Part shown: in pieces, positions 1 through 5,132 of the stretch
How the letters are laid out: the number at the start of each line of letters is the position of its first letter
Numbering within the stretch: position 1 is the stretch's first letter
DNA from: Promethearchaeota archaeon
Lineage (GTDB): Archaea; Asgardarchaeota; Lokiarchaeia; Sigynarchaeales; SOKP01
Reading direction: 5' to 3'
Assembly: GCA_019057735.1 (NCBI GenBank)
Contig: JAHLWV010000190.1
Span: 1-5,132, forward strand
Length of the DNA stretch: 5,132 nt
Notes under the pieces: generated by a model
Databases searched by the model: none
What the model saw: the letters and a program-made list of their open reading frames with translations, nothing else
Told to the model about the DNA's origin: nothing
Made by a program: the position numbers and the translations under genes

Positions 1-82
1 ATTTCCTCCCCAGTAAAATTTTATTAATCTTCCTTTATTTGTGTCATTAACAAAAAACTAAAAAACTAATGATGTGAATAAC
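1..82 (+). promoter_or_regulatory. Upstream region and putative promoter of the NMO/FabK-like gene
   Basis: This A+T-rich leader holds a possible archaeal promoter: a purine/A stretch GTAAAA (13-18) resembling a BRE, followed by TTTTATTA (19-26) as a TATA-like box. A transcription start about 25 bases downstream would give a leader of roughly 30 bases. GATGTGA at 71-77 differs at one base from GAGGTGA, the complement of the archaeal 16S 3' end, and sits 5 bases before ATG 83, so it is the likely ribosome binding site. The TATA call is weak because the whole stretch is A+T-rich. The SD call is somewhat better. Confidence 0.35.
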
Positions 83-1135
83 ATGGTTTTAGAAACGAAT
101 ATAACTAAAATGTTTGGGATCAAGCATCCAATCGTCGCAGCACCAATGGGCCCTTTCTACACCACCCAATTAACGATTGCTGTATCTGAAGCGGGAGGTC
201 TAGGCGTGTTGAGCCATTCTGCTTTAATAAGCGATTACATGAGCGGAAAAAATCCCATACAAATTTTAAAAGATAACATGTTAGAGGTTGTTGAACATAC
301 GGATAAACCATTTGGATTTAACATAAGAACCTCTAGAAGAGAAGTTGAATCGCCAATCTTGGTAAAAGAAATTCCTAAATTCATAATGTCAAATCCGAAA
401 CTGAAAGAGCAATGCATTTATGCCATCACTAGCGCAGGATCCTCAAAAACATTACCACAGTCTAAATCTTATCAAAAATTAAAAGAAAGCGGATCGCAAA
501 TAAAACATTTCCACGTTGCTCCTGCTTTATGGCTTGCAGATAAGTGTGTAGCCTCTAATGTCGATGGTGTTGTCGTTACAGGAACAGAAGGAGGTGGACA
601 TCAATCCTACGAAAAAGTTAGCTCGTTAGTCTTACTTCAACAAGTCATAAAAAAACATCCAGATCTCCCTATAATTGCTTGTGGTGGTTTTGCTACTGGC
701 GAAGGTGTTGCTGCTGCATTGGCGTTAGGTGCAGGGGCTGTTGCTATGGGTTCACGATTTATTGCATCGGAAGAAAGCGAGTTTTCCAAGGAATATAAAA
801 CAATTCCATCTAAATCTAAAGCTCAAGATACCATCTTAGCAACTGGAGCGCTTGGACCTATTCGGCTATGGAAGAACGAATATTCGCTCCATCACGGCCT
901 CGTGACGGATAAAGAAGCAAAAATGGCTGAAGAAGCGGGAATGACTCAACAAGACATAATTAAGGAAGGAAAAGCATACGAAGCAGCCTACACAGGCGAT
1001 ATTAATTCTGGTGCTGTTTTACTAGGACAGAGTATTGGTTTAATCGATGATCTGAAGAGTGTCAAAGTTATTATAGAAGAAATTGTTCAAGATGCTGAAA
1101 AGCGATTGAAAATAGCCGCAAGCTATATAAAATAA
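83..1135 (+). CDS. FMN-dependent nitronate monooxygenase / FabK-like enoyl reductase family protein
   Basis: This is a 350-residue flavoprotein of the nitronate monooxygenase (2-nitropropane dioxygenase, COG2070) TIM-barrel family, probably cytosolic. Members oxidise alkyl nitronates with O2, or, as FabK, reduce enoyl thioesters with NAD(P)H. What is visible, numbered from ATG 83: the N-terminal APMG (20-23) and EAGGLG (36-41); FGFN (77-80) at the flavin site; ITSAG (115-119); TEGGGH (168-173), whose His173 aligns with the family's catalytic histidine; ACGGF (199-203) and AMGSRF (221-226), the glycine-rich FMN-phosphate strands; and the C-terminal GQSIGLIDDL (315-324). Length is normal and the gene is intact. 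A GTG at 74 could extend it by three residues, but that GTG lies inside the SD-like GATGTGA, so ATG 83 is preferred. The nearby thiolase and acyl-CoA synthetase favour a lipid-related role, but sequence alone does not separate the two activities. No signal peptide or membrane segment is seen. Confidence 0.88.
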   Translation: MVLETNITKMFGIKHPIVAAPMGPFYTTQLTIAVSEAGGLGVLSHSALISDYMSGKNPIQILKDNMLEVVEHTDKPFGFNIRTSRREVESPILVKEIPKFIMSNPKLKEQCIYAITSAGSSKTLPQSKSYQKLKESGSQIKHFHVAPALWLADKCVASNVDGVVVTGTEGGGHQSYEKVSSLVLLQQVIKKHPDLPIIACGGFATGEGVAAALALGAGAVAMGSRFIASEESEFSKEYKTIPSKSKAQDTILATGALGPIRLWKNEYSLHHGLVTDKEAKMAEEAGMTQQDIIKEGKAYEAAYTGDINSGAVLLGQSIGLIDDLKSVKVIIEEIVQDAEKRLKIAASYIK

Positions 1136-1137
1136 AA

Positions 1138-1160
1138 TTATTTTTTATTTTTATTTTTAT
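1138..1160 (+). terminator. T-run terminator of the NMO/FabK-like gene
   Basis: Immediately after the stop codon the + strand carries three T runs (six, five and five T) separated by single A or TA. Such U-rich tracts without a strong stem are the usual intrinsic termination signal in archaea. Placement 3 bases past the stop codon fits well. Confidence 0.55.
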
Positions 1161-1180
1161 CAAAAAATACATTTAATAAA

Positions 1181-1207
1181 AAAATAGATAGATAATCTAA
1201 ATTATCT
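1181..1207 (-). terminator. Hairpin plus U-run terminator of the thiolase gene
   Basis: Read on the minus strand, a perfect 7-bp stem AGATAAT/ATTATCT with a 4-base loop (1190-1207) is followed by ATCTA and a run of seven T (complement of the A run at 1181-1187). It starts about 50 bases past the thiolase stop codon, and a second run of six T follows at 1162-1167. The stem is A+T-rich, so the U runs may matter more than the hairpin. Confidence 0.45.
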
Positions 1208-1223
1208 TTTAGATCCTTTTACA

Positions 1224-1250
1224 TCAATTCTGGTTAAATTGAACCATTGA
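1224..1250 (-). other. Bulged hairpin in the thiolase 3' untranslated region
   Basis: TCAAT (1224-1228) pairs with ATTGA (1246-1250), and inside it GGTT (1232-1235) pairs with AACC (1242-1245), leaving a 3-base bulge and a 6-base loop. It lies 8 bases beyond the thiolase stop codon on the minus strand. It could stabilise the mRNA 3' end or assist termination. Function is inferred from position only, and chance is possible in such sequence. Confidence 0.25.
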
Positions 1251-1258
1251 GATATATG

Positions 1259-2530
1259 TTAGACGTCGAGATTTTCGATAATCGTGGCAACTCCCTGACC
1301 TCCTCCCACGCATGCGTTAGCGATACCATATCTCGCTTTCTTTTCCTTTAATATCCTTGCAACAGTGCCTGTTAACCGTATCATTGTTGAGCCTAAAGGG
1401 TGCCCTATAGCAGTGGAACCACCCATAACATTAACTTTTTCTTCAGAGATGTTAAATTTATCCATACAATTTAACGCAACGATACAAAACGCCTCGTTTA
1501 TTTCCCAATAATCGATATCATCAGCTGTCAATCCCGCATATTTTAGAGCTTTTTGAGTTGCTGGAACTGGACCTCTTCCCATTACAGTAGGATCTACGCC
1601 TGCCCATCCAATTGATACGATTCTTGCCAAGGGTTCAATTCCTCTTTTCTTTGCTTCTTCAGCTTCCATAAGTACAGCTGCTGTAGCTCCTGCGTTTAAA
1701 GGAGACGAATTTCCGGCAGTAATTACACCCTCTTCAGTACCTTCTCTCTTTAAATAACCTTCTTTTCCCCCATTTCTTTCTAAGAAAAAAGGTTTTGATA
1801 TTCGACGCAACTGAGAAACTGTTTCTAGAGTAGATTTTCTAGGATTCATGTCTCTATCGATAATCATTTTCTCTTCCACATTTCCTGGAGCGTGTCCTTC
1901 AATGGGTATGATTTCGCCTTTAAAAAAACCATCTTCGTGACTCTTAACAGCCAGATTATGACTTCTTACACCAAATTTGTCTAGATCTTCTTTGGTAAAT
2001 GTAGGAACTTCTTCTTCGTATACCTTCTGTGCCGTTTGTAGCATATTAAATACCGTTTGTAGATCCAAATCTGGTCTATAAAACTTGCTTTTTTTATTAG
2101 CTGTTGATGTATTGGGTTCTGTTCCTTTACCTCTAACGCGAGTCATGTGCTCAAAACCAGTAGCTAATGCGCTCTTAATCTGTCCCGTCATAATTTCCAT
2201 AATGTTAACATGCATCCCGCTACCAGCTGAACCGCATTGTCTATCTATGGAAAATGCTGGAACTTCATATGGAAACCCCGCCAAAAATAAGGGAATTCGT
2301 CCACCATAAGTCCAATTCTCTAATACACCTGTTGCAGTTCCAACTGATACTTCCCCCATATCTTTCTTTTCTATGCCTTTATCCGCTAATCTTCCATCAA
2401 AAAATTTCATTAACAACTCCGCTAGTAACGCATCTCCTCTGATCTCGCCAAATACATCCCTTTCAGGTTGAGTTGGTCTAGATCGAGAAAAAGCTGTACG
2501 AGCGTAATCAACTAACCACACTTCTTTCAA
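1259..2530 (-). CDS. Thiolase family protein (acetyl-CoA C-acyltransferase / acetyltransferase)
   Basis: This is a 423-residue thiolase that would cleave beta-ketoacyl-CoA with CoA, or run in reverse to condense two acyl-CoA molecules; it is cytosolic. All catalytic elements are present: the nucleophile Cys99 in SIDRQCGSAGSG, the NEAF loop (345-348), His377 in AIGHPLG, and the acid/base Cys407 in NACVGGGQG. The N-terminus (VWLVDYARTAF) and C-terminus (GVATIIENLDV) match full-length family members, so the gene is intact. An extended loop lies around residues 130-170. The motif after GHPLG reads STM where many thiolases have ASG. The start is TTG: an in-frame TAA lies 15 bases upstream, no ATG intervenes, and a strong SD (AAGGTGA) sits 7 bases before it. 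No DUF35/OB-fold partner, which accompanies the archaeal mevalonate-pathway thiolase, is adjacent, so a degradative acyl-CoA role is more likely. It is convergent with the NMO-like gene and divergent from the acyl-CoA synthetase. Chain-length specificity cannot be read from sequence. Confidence 0.93.
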   Translation of the reverse strand: MKEVWLVDYARTAFSRSRPTQPERDVFGEIRGDALLAELLMKFFDGRLADKGIEKKDMGEVSVGTATGVLENWTYGGRIPLFLAGFPYEVPAFSIDRQCGSAGSGMHVNIMEIMTGQIKSALATGFEHMTRVRGKGTEPNTSTANKKSKFYRPDLDLQTVFNMLQTAQKVYEEEVPTFTKEDLDKFGVRSHNLAVKSHEDGFFKGEIIPIEGHAPGNVEEKMIIDRDMNPRKSTLETVSQLRRISKPFFLERNGGKEGYLKREGTEEGVITAGNSSPLNAGATAAVLMEAEEAKKRGIEPLARIVSIGWAGVDPTVMGRGPVPATQKALKYAGLTADDIDYWEINEAFCIVALNCMDKFNISEEKVNVMGGSTAIGHPLGSTMIRLTGTVARILKEKKARYGIANACVGGGQGVATIIENLDV

Positions 2531-2536
2531 ATATAA

Positions 2537-2543
2537 TTCACCT
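2537..2543 (-). promoter_or_regulatory. Shine-Dalgarno site fixing the TTG start of the thiolase
   Basis: On the minus strand the sequence AAGGTGA precedes TTG (2530-2528) with a 7-base spacer. It matches the archaeal anti-SD complement GGAGGTGA over GGTGA. Together with the in-frame TAA just upstream it makes TTG the best start. The only near alternative is GTG at codon 4. Confidence 0.75.
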
Positions 2544-2617
2544 TATACATTAAATTTTAAAATTATTAAAATAAATTGTTTATAAAAAAATTGTTAATAA
2601 TTAATTATTTAGTATTT

Positions 2618-2625
2618 TATATAAA
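2618..2625 (-). promoter_or_regulatory. Putative TATA box of the thiolase gene
   Basis: The minus strand reads TTTATATA, the same octamer as the box upstream of the synthetase gene. It lies 87 bases before the TTG start, predicting a leader of about 60 bases, compatible with use of an SD. A second candidate, TTTATAAA at 2579-2586, would give a shorter leader of about 25 bases and cannot be excluded in this A+T-rich stretch. Confidence 0.35.
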
Positions 2626-2647
2626 TATACAGTTTCTATTAATGTAG

Positions 2648-2663
2648 TGAACATTTTCGTTCA
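2648..2663. repeat. Inverted repeat TGAAC-N6-GTTCA, candidate operator
   Basis: A perfect 5-bp dyad with a 6-base spacer forms a 16-bp element, one of the more G+C-containing spots in this spacer, and is bracketed by GTAG on both sides (2644-2647 and 2664-2667). It sits upstream of both TATA boxes. Its size suits a dimeric winged-helix regulator, but a 5-bp dyad can arise by chance and I saw no second copy near the other promoters. Confidence 0.3.
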
Positions 2664-2772
2664 GTAGCTTGAAAATTATGAATGAAATAAATATTTTAAC
2701 AACATCGACATATAGTATCAAAATTACGTATGCAAATTATTTATTTGAGTAAAAAGAACAGAAATATTTATT

Positions 2773-2801
2773 AGATTTTCAATTTATATAAACTAAAATC
2801 T
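2773..2801. promoter_or_regulatory. TATA box embedded in a 7-bp inverted repeat, promoter and candidate operator of the synthetase gene
   Basis: TTTATATA (2783-2790) is a near-ideal archaeal TATA box 33 bases before the ATG, predicting transcription to start around 2812-2815 and a leader of only about 10 bases. That agrees with the lack of any clear SD. AGATTTT (2773-2779) and AAAATCT (2795-2801) form a perfect inverted repeat whose centre (2787) coincides with the centre of the box. The half-sites are 22 bp apart centre to centre, about two helical turns. A dimer bound here would be expected to block TBP/TFB, as in archaeal repression. The TATA call is good; the operator call is inference. 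Confidence 0.5.
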
Positions 2802-2823
2802 GTAAAAATAAAATTGATGATTT

Positions 2824-5037
2824 ATGACTTTAGTGAGTACAATCCCTAATAAAATTCCAAAAAGGCTTTTACGCGAATTGAAAAAAGAAAAGTATGATAA
2901 TATTATTCTTTTTACTTTAGCAGTTTATGGGCCTCATAAAACGAAAGAGTTAGTAAACGATCCTAAAATTCCTATTGAAAATCGATTGGACAAGGAGCTA
3001 TTTAAGAAATGGGTAACTGAGTTAAATGACAACAGCCTTATTAATGAATATAATCTCGACAATGAAATCTATTATAAAATAACTAATAAAGGCGAAGAAG
3101 AGTTTATGAAGCGTATTGAGGACAATTCTTCTCTAAAGCTGCTCAGGGATAACCTTATAAACACTTTTGATGCGCTTCTTGGAGGATCGGTAATAAACAA
3201 GAAGGTAAATTCTAGATCCACTTCTGGATACACTCTGAGTTATAAGAATTTTATTTTTGGTCTATTTTCAATTAATTGGCGTTTACCCGATATGTTAAGC
3301 GCAGGAACTAAAGCGAGCGATTTAATTCCCGACAAAAAAATGTCTTTCGGTAATATTTTAGATTATAACGCAGAACATTACGGCAATAGGCCTGCTCTTT
3401 TATATGAAGACATTAAGTATACTTACAAAGAGTTAAATGAATGGATGAATCGGTATGCTCATTTTTTTCTTTCTATCGGTTTAAAAAAGGGAGATGTGAT
3501 TAATGTTTTTTTAGAAAATCGACCAGAATTGATGTTTATTCTCGGGGCTATGGCAAAAATCGGGACAATCGCCTCCTTAATTAATACAAGACAGAGAGCC
3601 GCTTCGCTTATTCATAGCCTTACAGTTAATACAGTTAAAGCTTATATAATTGGTGAAGAACTCTATCCCAATTTTCGAAATATTATGACGGATCTAGAAT
3701 TAACGAATGAAGATAAGCTCTTTTTTTTAGCAGATAAAAGTGAGATGGAATTGCCTGAAGGGTTTATTAATTTAAAAGAGAAAATTAATGATCAAGCAAC
3801 AAACACGCCATCCGCTATAAATGAAATTAAAGGAATAGATCCTTATGCCTATATTTTTACATCAGGGACAACAGGACTCCCTAAAGCAGCACCGATGAGG
3901 CATATTCATATGATTGGTTCTATTTATGCATGGGGTGGGATGGCGCTGAATATGCAGCCTGAAGATATTATCTACATCAGTCTTCCATTATTTCATAGTA
4001 ATGCAATGCATATAGGATGGGCCAGTGCCTTGTGTGTTGGTTCAACAGTAGCTTTGGCCCGAAAATTCAGTGTAACTAATTTTTGGAAAGAAGTAAGGAA
4101 ACACAAAGTTACTTGTTTTAATTACATTGGTGAATTATGTCGGTATCTATTGAATCAAGCTCCAAGTATAGAAGATCGAAGACACAATGTTTATAAAATT
4201 TGTGGGAATGGACTTCGCCCTGAGATATGGAAAGAATTTAAGGAGAGATTTGGGATTCGAGAAGTTTACGAACATTATGGAGCAACAGAGATTAGAGGAA
4301 TGTTTTGTAATTATTTTAATATAGACTGTACTATAGGAATTAATTTTGCTACGTACGCTCTTGTTAAGTATGATATTGACATTAATGAACCTTTTCGAGA
4401 TGAAAATGGTTTTTTTCAAAAGGTTGAGGAAGGTGAGGCTGGATTGTTACTTATGAAAATCTTTGATCCAACTACTTTCGCTGGATATACTGATAAAAAA
4501 GCAACTATGAAAAAGATTTTGAAAAATCCATTTGGTAATGGAGAGTCTTGGTTAAATACTGGTGATATGCTCAGAAATATCGGTTATTACCACGCTCAAT
4601 TTGTTGATCGCTTAGGAGATACATTCCGTTGGAAAGGAGAAAATGTATCTACCTCAGAAGTTGAGGATGTCCTTTCTTCATTTAAACAAATCGAACATTC
4701 ATCCGTTTATGGTGTAGAAATTCCAGGTACTAACGGGCGTGCAGGCATGGCTTCGATTATCACTACTGAAAGTTGTGAAAATTTTGACTTTGACGGTCTT
4801 TTGTCAATGTTAAAAACGAATTTACCTGAATATGCGATTCCTAAATTTATCCGGTTTCTTTCTGAATTATCAACGACAAGTACTTTCAAAATAAAGAAAT
4901 CTAAAATGAAACAAGAAGGGTTTGACATCAAGAAGATAGCTGATCGAATCTATATTCTTTTACCTGGCAGTAAAGAATACACCTCTCTTTCAGAAATAAT
5001 TTGTAAAAATATTGGGAAAGGTGAGTATCGATTTTAG
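2824..5037 (+). CDS. Winged-helix domain fused to FATP-type (very-long-chain) acyl-CoA synthetase
   Basis: This 737-residue protein joins a winged-helix domain (about 14-100), a linker of unknown fold (about 101-144) and a complete FATP/very-long-chain acyl-CoA synthetase (about 145-737). The enzyme part would activate a fatty acid with ATP to an acyl-adenylate and then to acyl-CoA. Motifs present: the P-loop YIFTSGTTGLPK (343-354); PLFHSNA (388-394); GNGLRP (461-466); YEHYGATE (482-489); WLNTGD (576-581), with ATP-ribose Asp581; the FATP signature DRLGDTFRWKGENVST (595-610), with Arg596; and TFKIKK (687-692), with Lys689 as the likely adenylation lysine. The C-terminus is complete. FATP proteins usually have about 600-650 residues, so the extra length is the N-terminal domain. 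The start is ATG 2824: an in-frame TGA lies at 2818-2820, no SD is visible, and a TATA box 33 bases upstream suggests a near-leaderless mRNA. No membrane segment is obvious. The enzyme call is firm; exact substrate and the role of the winged helix are inferred. Confidence 0.93.
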   Translation: MTLVSTIPNKIPKRLLRELKKEKYDNIILFTLAVYGPHKTKELVNDPKIPIENRLDKELFKKWVTELNDNSLINEYNLDNEIYYKITNKGEEEFMKRIEDNSSLKLLRDNLINTFDALLGGSVINKKVNSRSTSGYTLSYKNFIFGLFSINWRLPDMLSAGTKASDLIPDKKMSFGNILDYNAEHYGNRPALLYEDIKYTYKELNEWMNRYAHFFLSIGLKKGDVINVFLENRPELMFILGAMAKIGTIASLINTRQRAASLIHSLTVNTVKAYIIGEELYPNFRNIMTDLELTNEDKLFFLADKSEMELPEGFINLKEKINDQATNTPSAINEIKGIDPYAYIFTSGTTGLPKAAPMRHIHMIGSIYAWGGMALNMQPEDIIYISLPLFHSNAMHIGWASALCVGSTVALARKFSVTNFWKEVRKHKVTCFNYIGELCRYLLNQAPSIEDRRHNVYKICGNGLRPEIWKEFKERFGIREVYEHYGATEIRGMFCNYFNIDCTIGINFATYALVKYDIDINEPFRDENGFFQKVEEGEAGLLLMKIFDPTTFAGYTDKKATMKKILKNPFGNGESWLNTGDMLRNIGYYHAQFVDRLGDTFRWKGENVSTSEVEDVLSSFKQIEHSSVYGVEIPGTNGRAGMASIITTESCENFDFDGLLSMLKTNLPEYAIPKFIRFLSELSTTSTFKIKKSKMKQEGFDIKKIADRIYILLPGSKEYTSLSEIICKNIGKGEYRF
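2863..3123 (+). other. Winged-helix (wHTH) domain at the N-terminus of the acyl-CoA synthetase
   Basis: Residues about 14-100 show the order expected of an archaeal winged helix. Helix 1 is around KYDNIILFTLAVYG (23-36); a short helix 2 is around KTKELVND (39-46); a recognition-like helix is DKELFKKWVTELND (56-69), ending in the typical SLI turn; and a beta-wing EIYYKITNKGEEEF (81-94) leads into a final helix. The pattern 'lysine-rich helix, then YYKITNKGEE' is characteristic of PadR/ArsR-like archaeal regulators. Assignment rests on pattern recognition only; winged helices can also mediate protein contacts. Confidence 0.7.
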
Positions 5038-5046
5038 AAGTTAGTG

Positions 5047-5067
5047 TAAATTTCTTCATCTTTTTTA
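5047..5067 (+). terminator. T-rich terminator of the acyl-CoA synthetase gene
   Basis: Ten bases past the stop codon the + strand becomes pyrimidine-rich and ends in six consecutive T (5061-5066), with no strong stem. This fits archaeal U-tract termination. The remaining spacer to the window end is A+T-rich, includes a 14-bp A/T palindrome (5087-5100), and shows no gene that I can support. Confidence 0.45.
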
Positions 5068-5132
5068 TGCTGAGACCTTATAAATATAAAAATATTTTTA
5101 ATATAAGAAATTAGTGATTACAAAATTGGCTA

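Larger units (their letters stand above)
2531..2823. promoter_or_regulatory. Divergent intergenic promoter region between thiolase and acyl-CoA synthetase
   Basis: This 293-base stretch between two divergently transcribed genes has no coding potential that I can support and is very A+T-rich. It holds TATA boxes for both genes and the thiolase SD. It also holds a perfect 14-bp A/T palindrome (AATAATTAATTATT, 2596-2609), an inverted repeat TGAAC-N6-GTTCA (2648-2663), and an inverted repeat flanking the TATA box of the synthetase gene (2773-2801). The layout would let one regulator control activation and thiolysis of fatty acids together. This is inference from position. Confidence 0.5.

Noticed and set aside
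120..417. Minus-strand open frames inside the NMO/FabK-like gene
   Set aside because: They lie wholly antisense to a well-conserved flavoprotein, show no recognisable domain, and have no SD or promoter.
2085..2442. Two plus-strand open frames inside the thiolase gene
   Set aside because: They are antisense to the catalytic region of an intact thiolase and encode low-complexity hydrophobic sequence typical of reversed coding strands.
2596..2609. Perfect 14-bp palindrome AATAATTAATTATT as an operator or origin element
   Set aside because: It is composed only of A and T in an A/T-only stretch, so chance is a sufficient explanation; it is noted in the spacer entry without a function.
3292..3342. 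Internal ATG codons (3292 and 3340) as starts for a synthetase without the winged helix
   Set aside because: Neither has an SD upstream, and the reading frame is continuous and domain-like from 2824, with a TATA box at the right distance.
4147..4931. Minus-strand open frames inside the acyl-CoA synthetase
   Set aside because: They overlap motifs of the enzyme on the opposite strand and have no independent start signals or family resemblance.
5078..5091. TATA-like TTATAAATATAAAA as promoter of a further gene to the right
   Set aside because: The spacer is so A+T-rich that the match has little weight, and no start codon with supporting signals follows inside the window.

Overview
The window looks like a low-GC archaeal chromosome segment, most plausibly from an Asgard (Lokiarchaeota-like) lineage. 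This is inferred from the strongly A+T-rich intergenic DNA, TTTATATA-type TATA boxes, GGTGA-type Shine-Dalgarno sites beside a gene that seems almost leaderless, T-run terminators, and an archaeal-style winged-helix domain fused to an enzyme. A low-GC bacterium is not excluded. I see no rRNA, tRNA, CRISPR array, insertion sequence or attachment site.

Layout from left to right. Positions 1-82 are a short leader. It may be a divergent promoter region, because a strong SD on the minus strand lies at the extreme left edge. At 83-1135 (+) is an FMN-dependent nitronate monooxygenase / FabK-like TIM-barrel oxidoreductase. Positions 1136-1258 are a convergent intergenic region with T-run and hairpin terminator signals on both strands. 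At 1259-2530 (-) is an intact thiolase (acyl-CoA acetyltransferase) with a TTG start and a strong SD. Positions 2531-2823 are a divergent promoter region with a TATA box for each flanking gene and two inverted repeats that could be operators. At 2824-5037 (+) is a 737-residue fatty-acid-transport-protein (FATP) type acyl-CoA synthetase carrying an extra N-terminal winged-helix domain. Positions 5038-5132 are a T-rich terminator and A+T-rich spacer.

The three enzymes fit fatty-acid or acyl-CoA metabolism: the synthetase would activate free fatty acids to acyl-CoA, the thiolase would cleave (or condense) beta-ketoacyl-CoA, and the flavoprotein could act on an enoyl thioester or detoxify nitronates. 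Each gene appears to be its own transcription unit.

The most interesting object is the fusion. A complete adenylate-forming enzyme is joined to a winged-helix domain, and its gene has a 7-bp inverted repeat centred on its own TATA box. This arrangement recalls BirA, a biotin-adenylating enzyme with a winged-helix repressor domain. It suggests, as a hypothesis, an acyl-CoA synthetase that senses its own substrate or product and controls fatty-acid genes.
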